Source of the DNA: Marinomonas phaeophyticola
GTDB lineage: Bacteria; Pseudomonadota; Gammaproteobacteria; Pseudomonadales; Marinomonadaceae
Length of the DNA: 64,000 nt
Assembly (NCBI RefSeq): GCF_026966905.1
Contig: NZ_JAPUBN010000019.1
Coordinates: forward strand, 359,360-423,359
Direction of reading: 5' to 3'
Position 1 is the first letter of the stretch. Each line of letters opens with the position of its first letter. The notes below the pieces were generated by a model that did not search any database, was not told the origin of the DNA, and saw only the letters and a list, made by a program, of their open reading frames with translations. Positions 7,090 to 17,467 of this stretch are shown here, piece by piece. The translations under genes and the position numbers were made by a program.

Positions 7090-8869
7090 TGATAAGTCTT
7101 CCTTGTTTGTAAGTAACTAATTCAGTCCGCTTGTTGAAAATTTGATTTTTATCAAGTGACAGAATGCCTGTGCTACCTGACATTTTTGCATTACTGACTT
7201 GTTGAAATATAGGGAACCTATTGGCTAATAAATGAGCGTCTTGGCCGAGAGACTTTAGGCGTTTTATAAAATTAGAATCGTTCCGGTTGAATAAAAGATC
7301 ATCATTTTTAGCTCTAACAATAGAAGGGAGCTCGTTGAAAATAATCCTCTCTATGTCTTCTTCTTTTGTTAGTCCATCTAATTGTTTGTTATTGATAGTG
7401 CTGGTTGCTAGTAAAGGTATGTTTGATGCGAAATAGAAGTCTAAAAGAGGCCTTATTTGCTTGGCATCCGCAAAGCGACCGGCAAAGAATATATAATCCA
7501 AATCCTGTCTAGAGCGCTCGGCCGACGTGATATCGGTTGATAGCTTTGATTCTAGCCATTTTTTTCTCCTTTGACTTTCGTCGACAAGAAGTAATTTCTT
7601 AATAGTGTCCTGTCTACTTTTGGGGGTGTTCTCATAATCCAGTTGTGTCAGTAGCTCGACATCATTGTTTTCTGCTATGTATCTAAATTCGTCGGCTTGT
7701 CTAAGGGCCCATGTATCCTGCGTGCTAATAACGGCCGTTGTTTTTGCTCCTTCGCTCTGGGCATGGCGTATTAGTTCGATAATTTCATCTCTGGCATTAA
7801 GGGAAAAATGGAACAGATTTGGAGATACTGGTTGATTATCTAATCTGTTAAGAGCAATAAGTGGAGTGTTTAAATCTAAATGGTTGAGCTCTGCAAGGTG
7901 GCTCTTTTGTAGTGGGCCTATGATAATGTCAGGAGTGTAGAATGCCGCTTGAACTAATGCCTCTTCCATTGAGTTTGTTGTGTCTGTGTCGATTAGGTGT
8001 ACTTCCGCTCTAGGCGGTGGTTGTGCGAAATGAGAGTATAAGAATCCATCCAAGATTGCTTGTGAGGCATCACGAAGTTTACCCGTAAGAGGGAGTAATA
8101 AGGTGATGTTTTTTGGTGTTAGTTCGTCAATATCAGAAAGAATCAGGAAGTCTTTTGGTGGTGCTGTCGCTGCAGGGTGAAATTGATTGCGTAGCTGCCA
8201 TTGAGTGAATGCATTAAGTTGTTCTGATGTTGTTAGTGCGTTCTGCCTTAATATTGAGCTAATAGAAAGCCAGCCATTTAAAATAGAGTCGTTACCATTT
8301 TGCAAATAAAGTGTTTCTGAATCAGTAAGATTTTGAATGTCAGACCAAAGTTGTTGTTGGTTGTAGTCAATTTCTTCTAGAGGTAATGACAAGCTAAGTT
8401 TTAATCTTTCTTTGACGGCCGCTGGCCAATTTTCTAGCTGTTCTAATGATTCGCTTCTTAATATACTTATTTTATTTGCATTATTTGGATGGTTGGATAA
8501 AGGGTTTCTTTTTGCTTTAGATAAATAGCTTAGCGCTTTAAGTGGTGTGTTTTGTAGGTTGCTAATGTTTGCCGCTAATAATAGTCCTTTAAAAGTGGAT
8601 TGAGTGTTTAGATTAATGACATTTTCTGTGAGTATTTCAAGAGCTTTAGCATAATCCTTTTCTTGGTTTTTTGCTTCTGCTGCGCTTAAAAAATAACTCG
8701 CAGCAATTTCTTCATTCTCAGCAGAGCGAGCGAGCGTCATCCATGTTTCAAAAGAGGCGCTTTCTATGCTAGATAGCGCTTCGTTGTTCGTGTTTGTTTT
8801 TTGCTGTACTTCAACAGAGTTACAGGCGCTTAACAATACAGCGAATAAAGATAGTGTTATGATGCGCAT
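7061..8869 (-). CDS. lpoA: LpoA-like outer-membrane lipoprotein, penicillin-binding protein activator
   Basis: LpoA (older name LppC/YraM) is an outer-membrane lipoprotein that reaches through the periplasm to stimulate the transpeptidase of PBP1A. The 602-residue product begins with a lipoprotein signal ending LSAC, so Cys16 would be lipidated. A TPR-like helical half follows, then a periplasmic-binding-protein-like half beginning about residue 250 (ITLLLPLTGKLRDAS) and containing DIIIGPLQKS. It heads the lpoA-yraN-diaA operon and is divergent from rsmI with 43 bp between them, the same arrangement as in other gammaproteobacteria. Confidence 0.92.
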   Translation of the reverse strand: MRIITLSLFAVLLSACNSVEVQQKTNTNNEALSSIESASFETWMTLARSAENEEIAASYFLSAAEAKNQEKDYAKALEILTENVINLNTQSTFKGLLLAANISNLQNTPLKALSYLSKAKRNPLSNHPNNANKISILRSESLEQLENWPAAVKERLKLSLSLPLEEIDYNQQQLWSDIQNLTDSETLYLQNGNDSILNGWLSISSILRQNALTTSEQLNAFTQWQLRNQFHPAATAPPKDFLILSDIDELTPKNITLLLPLTGKLRDASQAILDGFLYSHFAQPPPRAEVHLIDTDTTNSMEEALVQAAFYTPDIIIGPLQKSHLAELNHLDLNTPLIALNRLDNQPVSPNLFHFSLNARDEIIELIRHAQSEGAKTTAVISTQDTWALRQADEFRYIAENNDVELLTQLDYENTPKSRQDTIKKLLLVDESQRRKKWLESKLSTDITSAERSRQDLDYIFFAGRFADAKQIRPLLDFYFASNIPLLATSTINNKQLDGLTKEEDIERIIFNELPSIVRAKNDDLLFNRNDSNFIKRLKSLGQDAHLLANRFPIFQQVSNAKMSGSTGILSLDKNQIFNKRTELVTYKQGRLINAKETSPNE

Positions 8870-8912
8870 GGTTTAAAACTCATATCCTGTAGTAAAATGA
8901 CAAAGAGACAAT

Positions 8913-9773
8913 ATGGTATCACATAGTACAGATGAAGCGAGAGGCGCTCTATATATTGTTGCGACTCCAATTGGTAATTTAGAAGATTTTAGTAGTCGTG
9001 CAATTAGCACATTAAAGGCGGTTGAGTATATTGCTGCCGAAGATACGCGTCATACTAAACGGTTATTGAATCATTTTGGAATAGAGACTCGTTTATTTTC
9101 TTTGCATGACCATAATGAAAGAGATAAAGCCGCGTATATAGGAGAATTGTTGTCTCAAGGTATGTCGGTTGCTTTGGTTTCTGATGCTGGTACGCCACTC
9201 ATTTCGGATCCGGGTTATCATGTGGTGAGTTATTTGCGTAATAAGGGCTTTTTGATTATTCCAGTACCAGGTCCATCCGCTCTTATTGCGGCTTTGTGCG
9301 CATCTGGATTACCTACAGATCAGTTCTTTTTTGCTGGTTTTTTGCCTGCTAAAACAAAATCTAGAAAAGATGTAATGTCTTCTTGGAAGCAGCAGTCTGG
9401 AACGGTCGTGTTTTACGAGTCTACGCATCGTATTATCGACTCTATGAAGGATGTTGAGACTGTTTTCGGCTCTAAAGCGAAGCTTGTATTGGCAAGAGAG
9501 ATAACCAAAACGTTCGAAACTTTTTTATCTGGTACTGCCGAAGAGATTTTGCAGCAATTCTCAGTAGATGCAAATCAGTTAAAAGGCGAGTTTGTGGTAA
9601 TGCTTGATTATCGAGAAGAAACCGATGTTGAATCTAAAGACATTGAAAACCGCCGAATTCTTGCTGTTTTATTGGAGGATCTTCCTGTTAAGCAGGCCGC
9701 TCAGTTGGCGGCAAAAATTACCGGTGAAAAGAAGAACGCCTTATATCAAATAGCCTTGGAAATGCAGTCATAA
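8913..9773 (+). CDS. rsmI: 16S rRNA (cytidine1402-2'-O)-methyltransferase RsmI
   Basis: RsmI uses S-adenosylmethionine to methylate the ribose of C1402 in 16S rRNA. The partner enzyme RsmH, which methylates the base of the same nucleotide, is encoded at 39212 in this window. The 286-residue protein has the tetrapyrrole-methylase fold with the start LYIVATPIGNLEDFS, the AEDTRHTKRLLNHF motif and the SDAGTPLISDPGY loop. It is divergent from lpoA. Confidence 0.96.
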   Translation: MVSHSTDEARGALYIVATPIGNLEDFSSRAISTLKAVEYIAAEDTRHTKRLLNHFGIETRLFSLHDHNERDKAAYIGELLSQGMSVALVSDAGTPLISDPGYHVVSYLRNKGFLIIPVPGPSALIAALCASGLPTDQFFFAGFLPAKTKSRKDVMSSWKQQSGTVVFYESTHRIIDSMKDVETVFGSKAKLVLAREITKTFETFLSGTAEEILQQFSVDANQLKGEFVVMLDYREETDVESKDIENRRILAVLLEDLPVKQAAQLAAKITGEKKNALYQIALEMQS

Positions 9774-9815
9774 GTGATCTGTTTTGTTTGAATTATTATT
9801 TAGTGAATTATATTT

Positions 9816-11078
9816 ATGAGTTTTAAATCTCTTGGTCTGCATGAGTTATTGCAAAAAACGGTGGCAGATTTAGGTTACACGCTGGCGACACCTGTACAAA
9901 TGCAGGCCATACCTTCCATTATGAATGGAAAGGATGTTGTTGCGGGTGCGCAAACGGGAACAGGCAAAACGGCCGCATTTGTATTACCTATTTTACATCG
10001 GTTGTTACAGGAAACTATTGATCCTTCGGGTTCTGAGGTAAGGAATTTTGGCGTACCTAAAATTAAGGTGTTAATTTTGGCACCCACGCGTGAGCTGGCT
10101 CAGCAAGTGTATAAAAGTTGTGTAAGTTATAGCTCAAAGACCTCCGTGAGATCGGTTGTGGCTTATGGAGGCGCCAGTATTAATACTCAAACCAATGAGT
10201 TGAAGTTGGGGGCGAGTATATTGGTCGCTACTCCTGGTCGTTTGCTAGAGTTGGCTTTTAAAAAATTAATAGATCTTAGTTCTTTGGGAATTTTGGTTTT
10301 TGATGAAGCGGATCGAATGTTAGATATGGGGTTTATGACCGAGGTAAATCGAATATTAAAAATGTTGCCACAGCAGAGACAGACGCTTCTTTTTTCTGCG
10401 ACGTTTAATGATGAGGTTTATGGGCTAAGCAAATCTCTTATGTCATCGCCCGTGTATATTGAGGTCGGAGAAAGAAACCAAGCGGCGGTCAAAGTTGAGC
10501 AGGTAGTATATGCCATTGATAGTGCGCGTAAGAGGGAGCTTATTTCTTATATGATAGGTTCAAAGAATTGGCAGCAAGTCCTGATTTTTACACGTACAAA
10601 GCAAGGTGCGGATGATTTGGCTAAGGAAATGGTTAAAGATGGGCTGGAGGCTCAGTCAATTCATGGAGATAAGTCTCAAGGGGCTCGTGATAGAGTGTTG
10701 AGTGATTTTAAGTCTGGGCGGTTAAGGGCTCTTGTCGCGACAGACGTTGCGGCTCGGGGGTTGGACATACCAAGCCTTGAGCAGGTGATTAATTTTGAGT
10801 TGCCTTATAATGCCGAAGATTATATTCATCGTATTGGTCGTACAGGAAGAGCGGGTAATAAAGGGTTGGCAATTAGTTTGGTTTCTGTAAAAGAGCAGTA
10901 TTTACTGAAGGATGTGGAAGAGGTGATGGGGGAGACTCTGGTCCAGCAGTGGTACCCAGGGTTTGAGCCTGACCTGAATGCGGAAGAGGTTACATCTAAA
11001 AAACACCGCAGTGGTAATGCTAAAAAGCGAGCAAGGGAAAAGGCAATACAGTCGTCTAAGCATGCACGTAAAAGATAG
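9816..11078 (+). CDS. RhlE-type DEAD-box RNA helicase
   Basis: This ATP-dependent RNA helicase probably acts in ribosome assembly or RNA turnover. All helicase motifs are present in order: Q-motif phenylalanine and glutamine near residues 3-30, AQTGTGKT, PTRELA, TPGRL, DEAD in VFDEADRMLDMGF, SAT in LFSATF, and the C-terminal ARGLDIP and HRIGRTGRAG. The tail is short and strongly basic (about residues 395-420), as in RhlE proteins. The 420-residue length suits RhlE rather than DeaD or DbpA, but the exact paralogue cannot be fixed from motifs alone. It stands alone, downstream of rsmI. Confidence 0.92.
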   Translation: MSFKSLGLHELLQKTVADLGYTLATPVQMQAIPSIMNGKDVVAGAQTGTGKTAAFVLPILHRLLQETIDPSGSEVRNFGVPKIKVLILAPTRELAQQVYKSCVSYSSKTSVRSVVAYGGASINTQTNELKLGASILVATPGRLLELAFKKLIDLSSLGILVFDEADRMLDMGFMTEVNRILKMLPQQRQTLLFSATFNDEVYGLSKSLMSSPVYIEVGERNQAAVKVEQVVYAIDSARKRELISYMIGSKNWQQVLIFTRTKQGADDLAKEMVKDGLEAQSIHGDKSQGARDRVLSDFKSGRLRALVATDVAARGLDIPSLEQVINFELPYNAEDYIHRIGRTGRAGNKGLAISLVSVKEQYLLKDVEEVMGETLVQQWYPGFEPDLNAEEVTSKKHRSGNAKKRAREKAIQSSKHARKR

Positions 11079-11156
11079 TTTTAATATTGATAATTCGATC
11101 GTCCTCTTAATGTCGTGGATGAATAAAATAGTAGTTTTTCCGATAGAGAAAATATA

Positions 11157-11630
11157 ATGACAAACAATGATGTGCTGCGCAAAGTGCGTTTTATTTTTGA
11201 TTTCAGTGATGACAAAATGATTAAATTATTTGGTCTGGGTGGTTTGAAGGTATCTCGTTCAGAGGTTAGTGACTGGTTGAAGCAGGATGAGCACGAAAGC
11301 TTTAAGACTTGTGAAGATGTGGTATTGGCAAGCTTTCTAAATGGCTTGATTGTGGATAAAAGAGGTTCGAAGGATGGGGCTGAGGTGGTTGCTGAAACTC
11401 GCTTGACGAATAATCAGGTTTTTGCCAAGTTAAAAATCGCTTTAAATTTGAAAGCTGAAGATATTTTAGAACTGATTGAATTGGCTAATTTTAAGATTAG
11501 TCGTCATGAGTTGAGCGCTTTTTTCAGAAGGTCGACACATAAGCATTACAGGGAATGTAAAAACCAAGTGCTAAGGCAGTTTTTGCAAGGTTTGCAGTTG
11601 AAGCATCGTCCTGCTGACGTAAATGAATAA
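11157..11630 (+). CDS. DUF1456 (YehS-like) protein
   Basis: This is a conserved protein of unknown function. The 157 residues consist of two related halves of about 70 residues: NDVLRKVRFIFDFSDDKMIKLF...VSRSEVSDWLK and NNQVFAKLKIALNLKAEDILELI...ISRHELSAFFR. Each half ends in a short run with Phe/Tyr, Cys and Leu residues. This internal duplication is the hallmark of DUF1456, to which E. coli YehS belongs. It lies 26 bp upstream of rluF on the same strand and may be cotranscribed. No catalytic motif is visible. Confidence 0.85.
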   Translation: MTNNDVLRKVRFIFDFSDDKMIKLFGLGGLKVSRSEVSDWLKQDEHESFKTCEDVVLASFLNGLIVDKRGSKDGAEVVAETRLTNNQVFAKLKIALNLKAEDILELIELANFKISRHELSAFFRRSTHKHYRECKNQVLRQFLQGLQLKHRPADVNE

Positions 11631-11656
11631 AGTAGAAAAATGTGCAAGGTGAAAAT

Positions 11657-12400
11657 GTGACTGATACCACAGCAACTCGTTTAAATAAGTTTATAAGTGC
11701 GTCTGGTTTTTGCTCTCGTCGTGAGGCTGATAAGTTGATTGAGCAAAAGCGTGTGGAAATTAATGGATGTATACCTGAGCTTGGCACAAAGGTTCTCCAT
11801 GGAGATGTTGTAAGTGTTGATGGTGAGAGGATTAATCCAACCTCAAATAATAAATCGGACCGAACTTACATAGCTTATAATAAGCCTGTCGGTATTACTT
11901 GTACGACAGAGAGGCATGTTAAAGGCAATATTGTTGATGCTATTGGTCATAAAGAAAGGATATTTCCAATTGGACGTTTAGATAAACCGTCAGAAGGTTT
12001 GATTTTTTTAACCAGTGATGGAGATATTGTTAATAAGATTCTGAGAGCGGGTAATAATCACGAGAAGGAGTATCTGGTAACGGTTGATAAGCCTTTTGGA
12101 GATCGTTTTATTAAAAGGATGTCCCAGGGTGTGCCTATTCTAGATACTGTGACTAAACCTTGCGTAGTAACGCCTCAGAGTAGAAATATGTTTAAGATTG
12201 TTTTAACTCAAGGCTTGAATCGTCAGATTCGTCGTATGTGTGAATATTTAGGCTATGATGTTGTTCGGCTTAAGAGGACGCGTATTATGAATGTGCGTCT
12301 GGAGGCTTTGAGGCCTGGGCAGTGGCGAGATTTGACGGAAGACGAGATGACGCAAATTAATGGTGCCGTAAAGGACTCAAAGAAAACAGAAGATGCCTAA
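11657..12400 (+). CDS. rluF: 23S rRNA pseudouridine(2604) synthase RluF
   Basis: RluF isomerises uridine 2604 of 23S rRNA, and in E. coli also U35 of tRNA-Tyr. The protein has an N-terminal S4 RNA-binding domain ([20 protein letters not shown]) and a RsuA-type catalytic domain with the aspartate in [14 protein letters not shown]. The stretch [21 protein letters not shown] and [15 protein letters not shown] are close to E. coli RluF. The GTG at 11657 is chosen as start because AAGGTG precedes it by five bases; an in-frame GTG at 11642 would add five residues. The short Lys-rich tail is typical of RluF. Confidence 0.9.
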   Translation: MTDTTATRLNKFISASGFCSRREADKLIEQKRVEINGCIPELGTKVLHGDVVSVDGERINPTSNNKSDRTYIAYNKPVGITCTTERHVKGNIVDAIGHKERIFPIGRLDKPSEGLIFLTSDGDIVNKILRAGNNHEKEYLVTVDKPFGDRFIKRMSQGVPILDTVTKPCVVTPQSRNMFKIVLTQGLNRQIRRMCEYLGYDVVRLKRTRIMNVRLEALRPGQWRDLTEDEMTQINGAVKDSKKTEDA

Positions 12401-12444
12401 GTTTGATGTTGTTATTTCAAAATTAGGCTAGAGAATTGTCGCTC

Positions 12445-12615
12445 TTACTTTTGGGTGACGACTTCCTCGGCCGCATTTTCTTGTGTTAAATCTTGGTCTA
12501 AGTTAATACGATCTGCCTTGGCGATGTATTTTTCTTTATTTTTAGGGAGGTTTTTTTCGTTTGCTTTTTTGGATTTTTTAGTCAAAATTTGTTTGATTTT
12601 TTTGCGACGATTCAT
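12445..12615 (-). CDS. DUF2986 small basic protein (56 aa)
   Basis: A short minus-strand reading frame begins MNRRKKIKQILTKKSKKANE and ends EEVVTQK. The first 30 residues are dominated by Lys, Arg and Asn, followed by YIAKADRINL and an acidic tail. This layout matches DUF2986, a family of small basic proteins of unknown function that I know from Vibrio and related marine gammaproteobacteria. The gene sits between rluF (convergent) and the tRNA-Leu terminator. Its start context has only a weak GAG-type ribosome site. The composition might suit nucleic-acid binding, but that is a guess. Confidence 0.75.
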   Translation of the reverse strand: MNRRKKIKQILTKKSKKANEKNLPKNKEKYIAKADRINLDQDLTQENAAEEVVTQK

Positions 12616-12649
12616 ATGGTTCTCGAATGTGCTTGATCATAATTAAGAT

Positions 12650-12682
12650 AAAAAAAAACCTGATCTCACGATCAGGTTTTTT
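12650..12682 (-). terminator. terminator of tRNA-Leu
   Basis: CCTGATC (12659-12665) and GATCAGG (12670-12676) form a perfect 7-bp stem flanked by A and T runs, so it can work on the minus strand after the tRNA and also on the plus strand. Confidence 0.85.
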
Positions 12683-12685
12683 AAT

Positions 12686-12771
12686 TGGTACCAGTGGGCG
12701 GACTCGAACCGCCACGCTTATTAGGCAACGGATTTTGAATCCGTCGTGTCTACCAATTCCACCACACTGGC
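12686..12771 (-). tRNA. tRNA-Leu (anticodon CAA)
   Basis: The minus strand reads GCCAGTG at the 5' end, pairing with CACTGGT before an encoded ACCA. The D arm is TGGAATTGGTAGACA, the anticodon stem ACGGA/TCCGT encloses a TTCAAAA loop (anticodon CAA, reading UUG), a long class II variable arm follows, and the T arm contains GGTTCGAGTCC. The 86-nt length and the large variable arm identify leucine. Confidence 0.96.
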
Positions 12772-12787
12772 TTGAAAACGTGCCAGT

Positions 12788-12815
12788 ATTATGATTAATT
12801 CTAGCGTTTTGTCAA
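12788..12815 (-). promoter_or_regulatory. promoter of tRNA-Leu
   Basis: On the minus strand a perfect -35 TTGACA (12810-12815) and a -10 CATAAT (12788-12793) are 16 bp apart. The predicted start is about 10 bases ahead of the mature tRNA 5' end. Confidence 0.7.
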
Positions 12816-12924
12816 ATGTTTTTGCTAGGTCTTATGATTTTTTTAAGAAAGGCTCCAATTCATACCTTTTTGTCTGATTTTTCGATAGAATGCTGGGTCT
12901 TTTTTTAATGAGTACTTTTAGATC

Positions 12925-13982
12925 ATGCGAGTTTCCGACTATCGGTTCGATTTACCTGATTCTTTAATTGCACGCTACCCAACGGAAGTTCGTACTTCCA
13001 GTCGTCTGCTTCAGTTAGATGGTATGACAGGGGAGTTGAGTCATCGATCGTTTGAGCAAATTCTGGATATTGTTAATCCCGGCGATTTAATGGTGTTTAA
13101 TAATACGAGAGTAATTGCGGCTCGTGTTTTTGGGCAGAAGGCGTCTGGAGGCAAGTTAGAGATTTTGGTTGAGCGTTTGTTGTCCCCCTACGAAATATTA
13201 GCTCATGTGCGTTCTAGTAAATCGCCTAAAGCAGGTAGTGATATTTTACTTGGAACAGATAGAAATGAATCTGTTGCTGTTAAAATGTTGGCACGTAAGG
13301 GATCTTTATTTCATCTTAAATTTGATGAGCCTGTTCTTGATGTGTTAGAACGAGTTGGTCATATACCACTGCCTCCCTATATTGAAAGGCCAGATGAGGA
13401 ATGCGATAAAGAACGTTATCAAACGGTTTACAATAAGAAACCAGGGGCCGTAGCCGCGCCAACAGCGGGTCTTCATTTTGATGACAGCATACTGCAAAAG
13501 TTAAAAGATAAAGGTGTGAATATTGCTTTTGTCACTCTGCATGTGGGCGCAGGAACGTTCCAGCCTGTTAAAGTTGAGGTGGTGGAAGATCACCAAATGC
13601 ACGCTGAGTATATTGAAGTGGAGCAAGACGTTGTTGATCTGGTAGAAAAAACTAAGGCTAATGGTAGTCGCGTGATTGCTGTTGGAACAACCAGTGTTCG
13701 TAGTTTGGAGTCGGCGAGTCAATCTGGTAGTTTGCAGGCAATGACAGGAGATACTAGCATTTTTATTTACCCTGGTTATGAGTTTAAGACCGTCGATGCC
13801 ATGGTGACGAATTTTCATCTACCAGAATCGACTCTAATCATGTTGATCAGTGCTTTTGCAGGTTATGATAACGTGATGAATGCTTATCGCGTAGCAATTG
13901 AAGAGCAATATCGATTTTTTAGTTATGGCGACGCCATGTTTATTGACCGGAATCCAAATGCAACTGGACCGGAGAGTGAGGA

Positions 13983-13986
<4 letters not shown>
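12925..13986 (+). CDS. queA: S-adenosylmethionine:tRNA ribosyltransferase-isomerase QueA
   Basis: QueA transfers the ribosyl part of S-adenosylmethionine to preQ1 in tRNA to make epoxyqueuosine, the step after Tgt in queuosine synthesis. The 353-residue protein shows the family start [19 protein letters not shown] and the internal [21 protein letters not shown] and [19 protein letters not shown]. Its stop overlaps the tgt start (ATGA). It begins the queA-tgt-yajC-secD-secF block found across gammaproteobacteria. Confidence 0.97.
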
Positions 13987-15136
<1,150 letters not shown>

Positions 15137-15207
15137 CGACTTCCGTAATGTGAAGGGTCGCAATTACGCGACCGTAAATAATGTTTAAATAATTGGAGAA
15201 TATAGAG

Positions 15208-15534
15208 ATGATCGCATTGATCTCACCAGCTTATGCTGAAGGTGGCGCACCTGCAGATGCTGGTATTTTTAATATCGTTTTGTTAGTCGGTTTTGTTATT
15301 ATTTTTTATTTCCTAATGTGGCGTCCGCAAGCAAAACGTGCGAAAGAGCATAAAGGCCTATTAGCTTCATTGGCAAAAGGTACGGAAGTAGTAACAAATG
15401 GCGGTGTACTTGGAAAAGTAACTCGCGTTGATGATAACTACGTTGCTCTTGAAGTATCTGAAGGTGTGGAGCTTAAATTTCAAAAAGCCGCCGTTGCTGC
15501 AGTGTTACCTAAAGGGACGCTGAAATCTATCTAA
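15208..15534 (+). CDS. yajC: Sec translocase accessory subunit YajC
   Basis: YajC is a small single-span inner-membrane protein that associates with SecDF-YidC and the SecYEG translocon. The 108-residue product has a short N-terminus ending at AYAEG, one membrane helix (FNIVLLVGFVIIFYFLMW), the family signature RPQAKRAKEHK right after it, and the cytoplasmic domain with VVTNGGVLGKV. The ATG at 15208 is preceded by GGAG; an upstream in-frame TTG overlaps that site and is rejected. It precedes secD, as usual. Confidence 0.95.
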   Translation: MIALISPAYAEGGAPADAGIFNIVLLVGFVIIFYFLMWRPQAKRAKEHKGLLASLAKGTEVVTNGGVLGKVTRVDDNYVALEVSEGVELKFQKAAVAAVLPKGTLKSI

Positions 15535-15540
15535 CCTTTT

Positions 15541-15569
15541 AAGCGTCTTCATTTGAAGGCGCTTTTTTT
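15541..15569 (+). terminator. hairpin with T-run between yajC and secD
   Basis: AAGCGTCTTC and GAAGGCGCTT pair with one wobble and are followed by seven T. It may separate yajC from secDF transcription or act as an attenuator. Confidence 0.75.
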
Positions 15570-15607
15570 ATGTTTCTTATTCTTTCTTTAGGTGTAAAGG
15601 AATTTTT

Positions 15608-17458
15608 ATGCTTAACAAATACCCCTTGTGGAAGTATTTGCTGATTGTTTTTGTATTGGCGCTTGGTGTGTTCTATGCCATGCCAAACTTATACCCAGAT
15701 GATCCAGCGTTACAGATTTCAAGTCAGAAGGCGACGTCTGTCGTCGATGAGCGTGTAATTAATAAAGTTACTAAAGCGTTGGAAGCGTCAGGTGTTCCAT
15801 TAAAAGAGGCTGAATTGACATCCGCTGGAGCAACGTTTCGTTTTAATAATGGTGAAGATCAGCTTGCAGCGAACCCTATTGTTTCTTCTGTTTTGGGCGA
15901 TGCTTACGTAAGTGCTTTAAATTTGGTACCAACTACTCCTGAATGGCTTTCTGCTTTTGGTGCTGGACCAGCGAAGTTGGGTTTGGATTTGCGTGGTGGT
16001 GTGCATTTCTTGCTTGAGGTTGATACGCCAGCCGCATTGCAGCAGCGGTTTATTGTAGCGGCAAGCGAAATGAAAACCTCCTTGCGTCAACAGCGAATTC
16101 GTTACCGCAGTGTTGAGGTTGATGGTGGAGTTTTGTCAATTCGCTTCTTGAAGCAAGACGATTTGGATTTGGCTCTGAGCATGCTAGAAGATGAGTTCGA
16201 AGAGTATTTGTATTCTACTCAAGAGCTTGATGGTGAGTTTTATTTAGAGGCTCGATTCTCTGAAATATCTAAGCAAGAAATTGAAGCTTATGCCTTACAG
16301 CAAAACTTAACAACACTGCGTAATCGTGTTAATGAGTTAGGTGTTGCTGAGCCTTTAGTGCAGCGTCAAGGCAGTAATCGTATTGTTGTTGAATTGCCTG
16401 GTGTGCAAGATACGGCGGCAGCTAAGCGTATCATTGGTGCGACAGCAAACTTGGAGTTTCGTCTAGAGGCGGGTCTTGAAGAGACGACTTCTAATATTGA
16501 AGAAATGTCCTTTAGAAATGAAACGGGTAGAACGGCTCGCTTAGAAAGAGATATTATTATTACTGGGGAAAGTGTGTCAGATGCCAGTTCCTCTTTTGAT
16601 GAAAATGGACAGCCTCAAGTAAATATCAATCTTGACTCTAAAGGCGGCAAGCAAATGAGTAAAGTAACTCGTACTGCGGTTGGCCGTAGTATGGCGGTTG
16701 TCTTTATTGAGCATAAGTCGCGTAGTCGTTTTGTTGAGGTCGATGGTAAGTTAGTTGAAGAGCGTCAATCTTTTAGTGAGAAGGGTATTATTTCTTTGGC
16801 CACTATCCAGTCTACTTTAGGAAATGCGTTTCGTATTACTGGCTTAAATGGTCCTAGAGAGTCCTCTGACTTAGCGCTGCTTTTGCGTGCAGGTGCGCTC
16901 GCAGCGCCGATATATTTTGTCGAAGAAAGAACGATTGGTCCGAGCTTAGGGGCTGAAAATATTCGTCTTGGTATGGTATCGGCTCAAATTGGTCTGTTGG
17001 TCGTAATGTTGTTTATGTTGGTCTACTACAAGGTGTTTGGTATTTTTGCCAATATATCTCTGGCGATGAACATTGTCCTTTTGATGGCATGTATGTCTTT
17101 GTTGTCGGCAACTCTTACTTTGCCAGGTATTGCAGGTATTGTGTTGACTATGGGGATGGCGGTGGATGCGAATGTATTGATTTTCTCTCGTATTAAAGAG
17201 GAGATGGCCGCTGGAACGCCGAATCAGCAGGCGATACATTCGGGCTTTAACCGTGCCTTTACAACCATTTTTGACGCCAACATCACAACACTATTAGTGG
17301 CGGTTATATTGTTTGCTGTGGGAACGGGTCCTGTTAAAGGGTTTGCGGTAACGCTGTCGTTGGGTATTTTGACGTCAATGTTTACCGCTATTGTGGTTAC
17401 TCGTGCGCAAATTAATTTAGTGTACGGTGGGCGCAAAGATAAGCGTCTGTACATTTAA
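15608..17458 (+). CDS. secD: protein translocase subunit SecD
   Basis: SecD forms, with SecF, an RND-type membrane complex that uses the proton gradient to finish pulling proteins across the inner membrane. The 616-residue protein has an N-terminal membrane helix, a large periplasmic region with the conserved LGLDLRGGVHFLLEVD, and a C-terminal bundle of membrane helices beginning about residue 450. That bundle includes GMAVDANVLIFSRIKEE, with the Asp-Asn pair used in proton transport. secF begins 9 bp downstream. Confidence 0.97.
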   Translation: MLNKYPLWKYLLIVFVLALGVFYAMPNLYPDDPALQISSQKATSVVDERVINKVTKALEASGVPLKEAELTSAGATFRFNNGEDQLAANPIVSSVLGDAYVSALNLVPTTPEWLSAFGAGPAKLGLDLRGGVHFLLEVDTPAALQQRFIVAASEMKTSLRQQRIRYRSVEVDGGVLSIRFLKQDDLDLALSMLEDEFEEYLYSTQELDGEFYLEARFSEISKQEIEAYALQQNLTTLRNRVNELGVAEPLVQRQGSNRIVVELPGVQDTAAAKRIIGATANLEFRLEAGLEETTSNIEEMSFRNETGRTARLERDIIITGESVSDASSSFDENGQPQVNINLDSKGGKQMSKVTRTAVGRSMAVVFIEHKSRSRFVEVDGKLVEERQSFSEKGIISLATIQSTLGNAFRITGLNGPRESSDLALLLRAGALAAPIYFVEERTIGPSLGAENIRLGMVSAQIGLLVVMLFMLVYYKVFGIFANISLAMNIVLLMACMSLLSATLTLPGIAGIVLTMGMAVDANVLIFSRIKEEMAAGTPNQQAIHSGFNRAFTTIFDANITTLLVAVILFAVGTGPVKGFAVTLSLGILTSMFTAIVVTRAQINLVYGGRKDKRLYI

Positions 17459-17467
17459 GGGGATGAG

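Noticed and set aside
15156..15173. Hairpin GGTCGC/GCGACC between tgt and yajC
   Set aside because: It is a real small stem but has no T-run and no known regulatory family, so I could not assign it a role.
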